From Phoronis australis (taxonomy: Eukaryota > Phoronida > Phoronidae), in NCBI GenBank assembly GCA_002633005.1, contig NMRA01000148.1:574714-638713 (forward strand): DNA of 64,000 nucleotides, read 5' to 3'. The notes under the pieces are model-generated. The model was given only the letters and a program-made list of their open reading frames with translations. It made no database searches and had not been told where the DNA came from. Below are positions 63,201 through 64,000 of the stretch, piece after piece; position 1 is the first letter of the stretch; every line of letters begins with the position of its first letter. The position numbers were made by a program, and so were the translations under genes.

Positions 63201-64000
63201 GTGGCACTTACATTTTCTGTCCTGTAAGAGCTCAACCAATCAGTCCACTGGCAATTGTTGCTGATAAATAGTACTTGCTGTATGCGGGTTCATGTGATTG
63301 AAAGCCTTCTTCTCAGTCTATTTTCTCACTATTGTCATGTCTTCCATTTTTTGTTAGGCCAGAAGAAGTATTGTTGGTTCTTGTCAGTGCTCGGCTCATT
63401 TTGAAACCTGTGCCCTTCCCCTCATGAATTTAACCAAGTTCTTGAATTTTTGTTTTTTTAAGAGGTACAAAAGGCAACGCAAACTATGGTTTATAGGCCG
63501 CCAGCTTTCCAACTCTCCACGATTATTTCTTGATTGAAAATTAAATGATCAAAAATTAATCATCATTGTCTGCTGGTATCTATGATATCCATCTAACATT
63601 TAGACTGATTTCACGAAACAGGCTAAGCCATCTGAAGACTGATTTTTAGCCAGAAATCTAAAGATAGTACTAGACTAGAAACAGTCTCGTGGTCACACTG
63701 TTTATGTGGTATCAGCGCAGTTCATAAAAAAGGCAACTATGGCTATTTCTGCCTTGTTTTTTACACCTCTGTTGAGTATTTTAATGTTGCTACTGTGTAG
63801 GGTTAAGTGCCCTTGGAATGAACTTTGGAATCATACAGGCCTTGTGTCTGGGTATCTGTCTGAGATCAGATTTTGGTCTTCTAATAGTACTTCATGGAAT
63901 TTTTGGTGGTTTGGATCAATATTGTCCAGTGTCGCTCTGTCCCCGAGCTATTTCATTTCCTGTTTACTTCAGTATAGGTCAGCTAAGCAATTTTGCCAAC
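60273..64000 (+). other. probable intron 1 of the VAP gene, no exon seen
   Basis: AT-rich DNA with only short open frames that resemble nothing I know. No acceptor followed by the expected GPFTD...LKLGNPT segment of VAP proteins was found. No clear repeat family was identified apart from a cacgaaacag MITE-like end near 63615. Confidence 0.4.

Overview
The window is eukaryotic nuclear DNA. Genes are split into small exons with GT/AG borders, introns are AT-rich and usually 0.4-3 kb, and there are many short transposon relics. Five conserved animal genes can be rebuilt exon by exon, plus the first exon of a sixth. The protein matches and the repeat types suggest a marine invertebrate, perhaps a hemichordate or other non-vertebrate deuterostome, but the species cannot be fixed from the sequence.

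Layout. (1) 1-2676: no recognised gene; a MITE and two copies of a tRNA-like SINE. (2) 2677-12104, + strand: MVD (mevalonate diphosphate decarboxylase), 11 exons, first exon not found. (3) 25478-15049, - strand: PRMT7 (arginine methyltransferase), 13 exons, complete; its 3' end meets that of MVD. The shared end region (last exon of both genes) is present twice, at 11390-13553 and 13555-15882, with a single N between, which looks like two haplotypes joined by the assembler. (4) 25893-35732, + strand: IST1 (ESCRT-III regulator), 9 exons, complete, head to head with PRMT7. Its introns hold a Penelope-like fragment and an array of ~145-bp monomers in A-B-C order, each with a CTCF-like motif. (5) 44925-38481, - strand: a 170-residue protein with one membrane segment and Sel1-like repeats, 5 exons. 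Its last intron contains a 1.2-kb DNA transposon with ~110-bp inverted ends and a decayed THAP-domain protein. (6) 45000-50200: no gene seen; MITEs and minisatellites. (7) 59652-50220, - strand: STX16 (syntaxin 16), 8 exons. (8) 60215 onward, + strand: first exon of a VAPA/VAPB gene, head to head with STX16 across a 562-bp promoter region carrying CRE, paired ETS and NRF1-like sites.

The genes are housekeeping genes for isoprenoid synthesis, protein arginine methylation, ESCRT/membrane scission, endosome-to-Golgi SNARE fusion and ER contact sites; they do not form an operon-like system. From memory of the human map, MVD, PRMT7 and IST1 lie on 16q and STX16 and VAPB on 20q13, so the neighbourhood seems to preserve old animal linkage. 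Single-N characters occur at 13554, 31177, 35900, 41788 and 44413. At two of them the flanks are duplicated, and at a third the reading frame is intact only if the N is ignored, so they appear to be join marks and not unknown bases.
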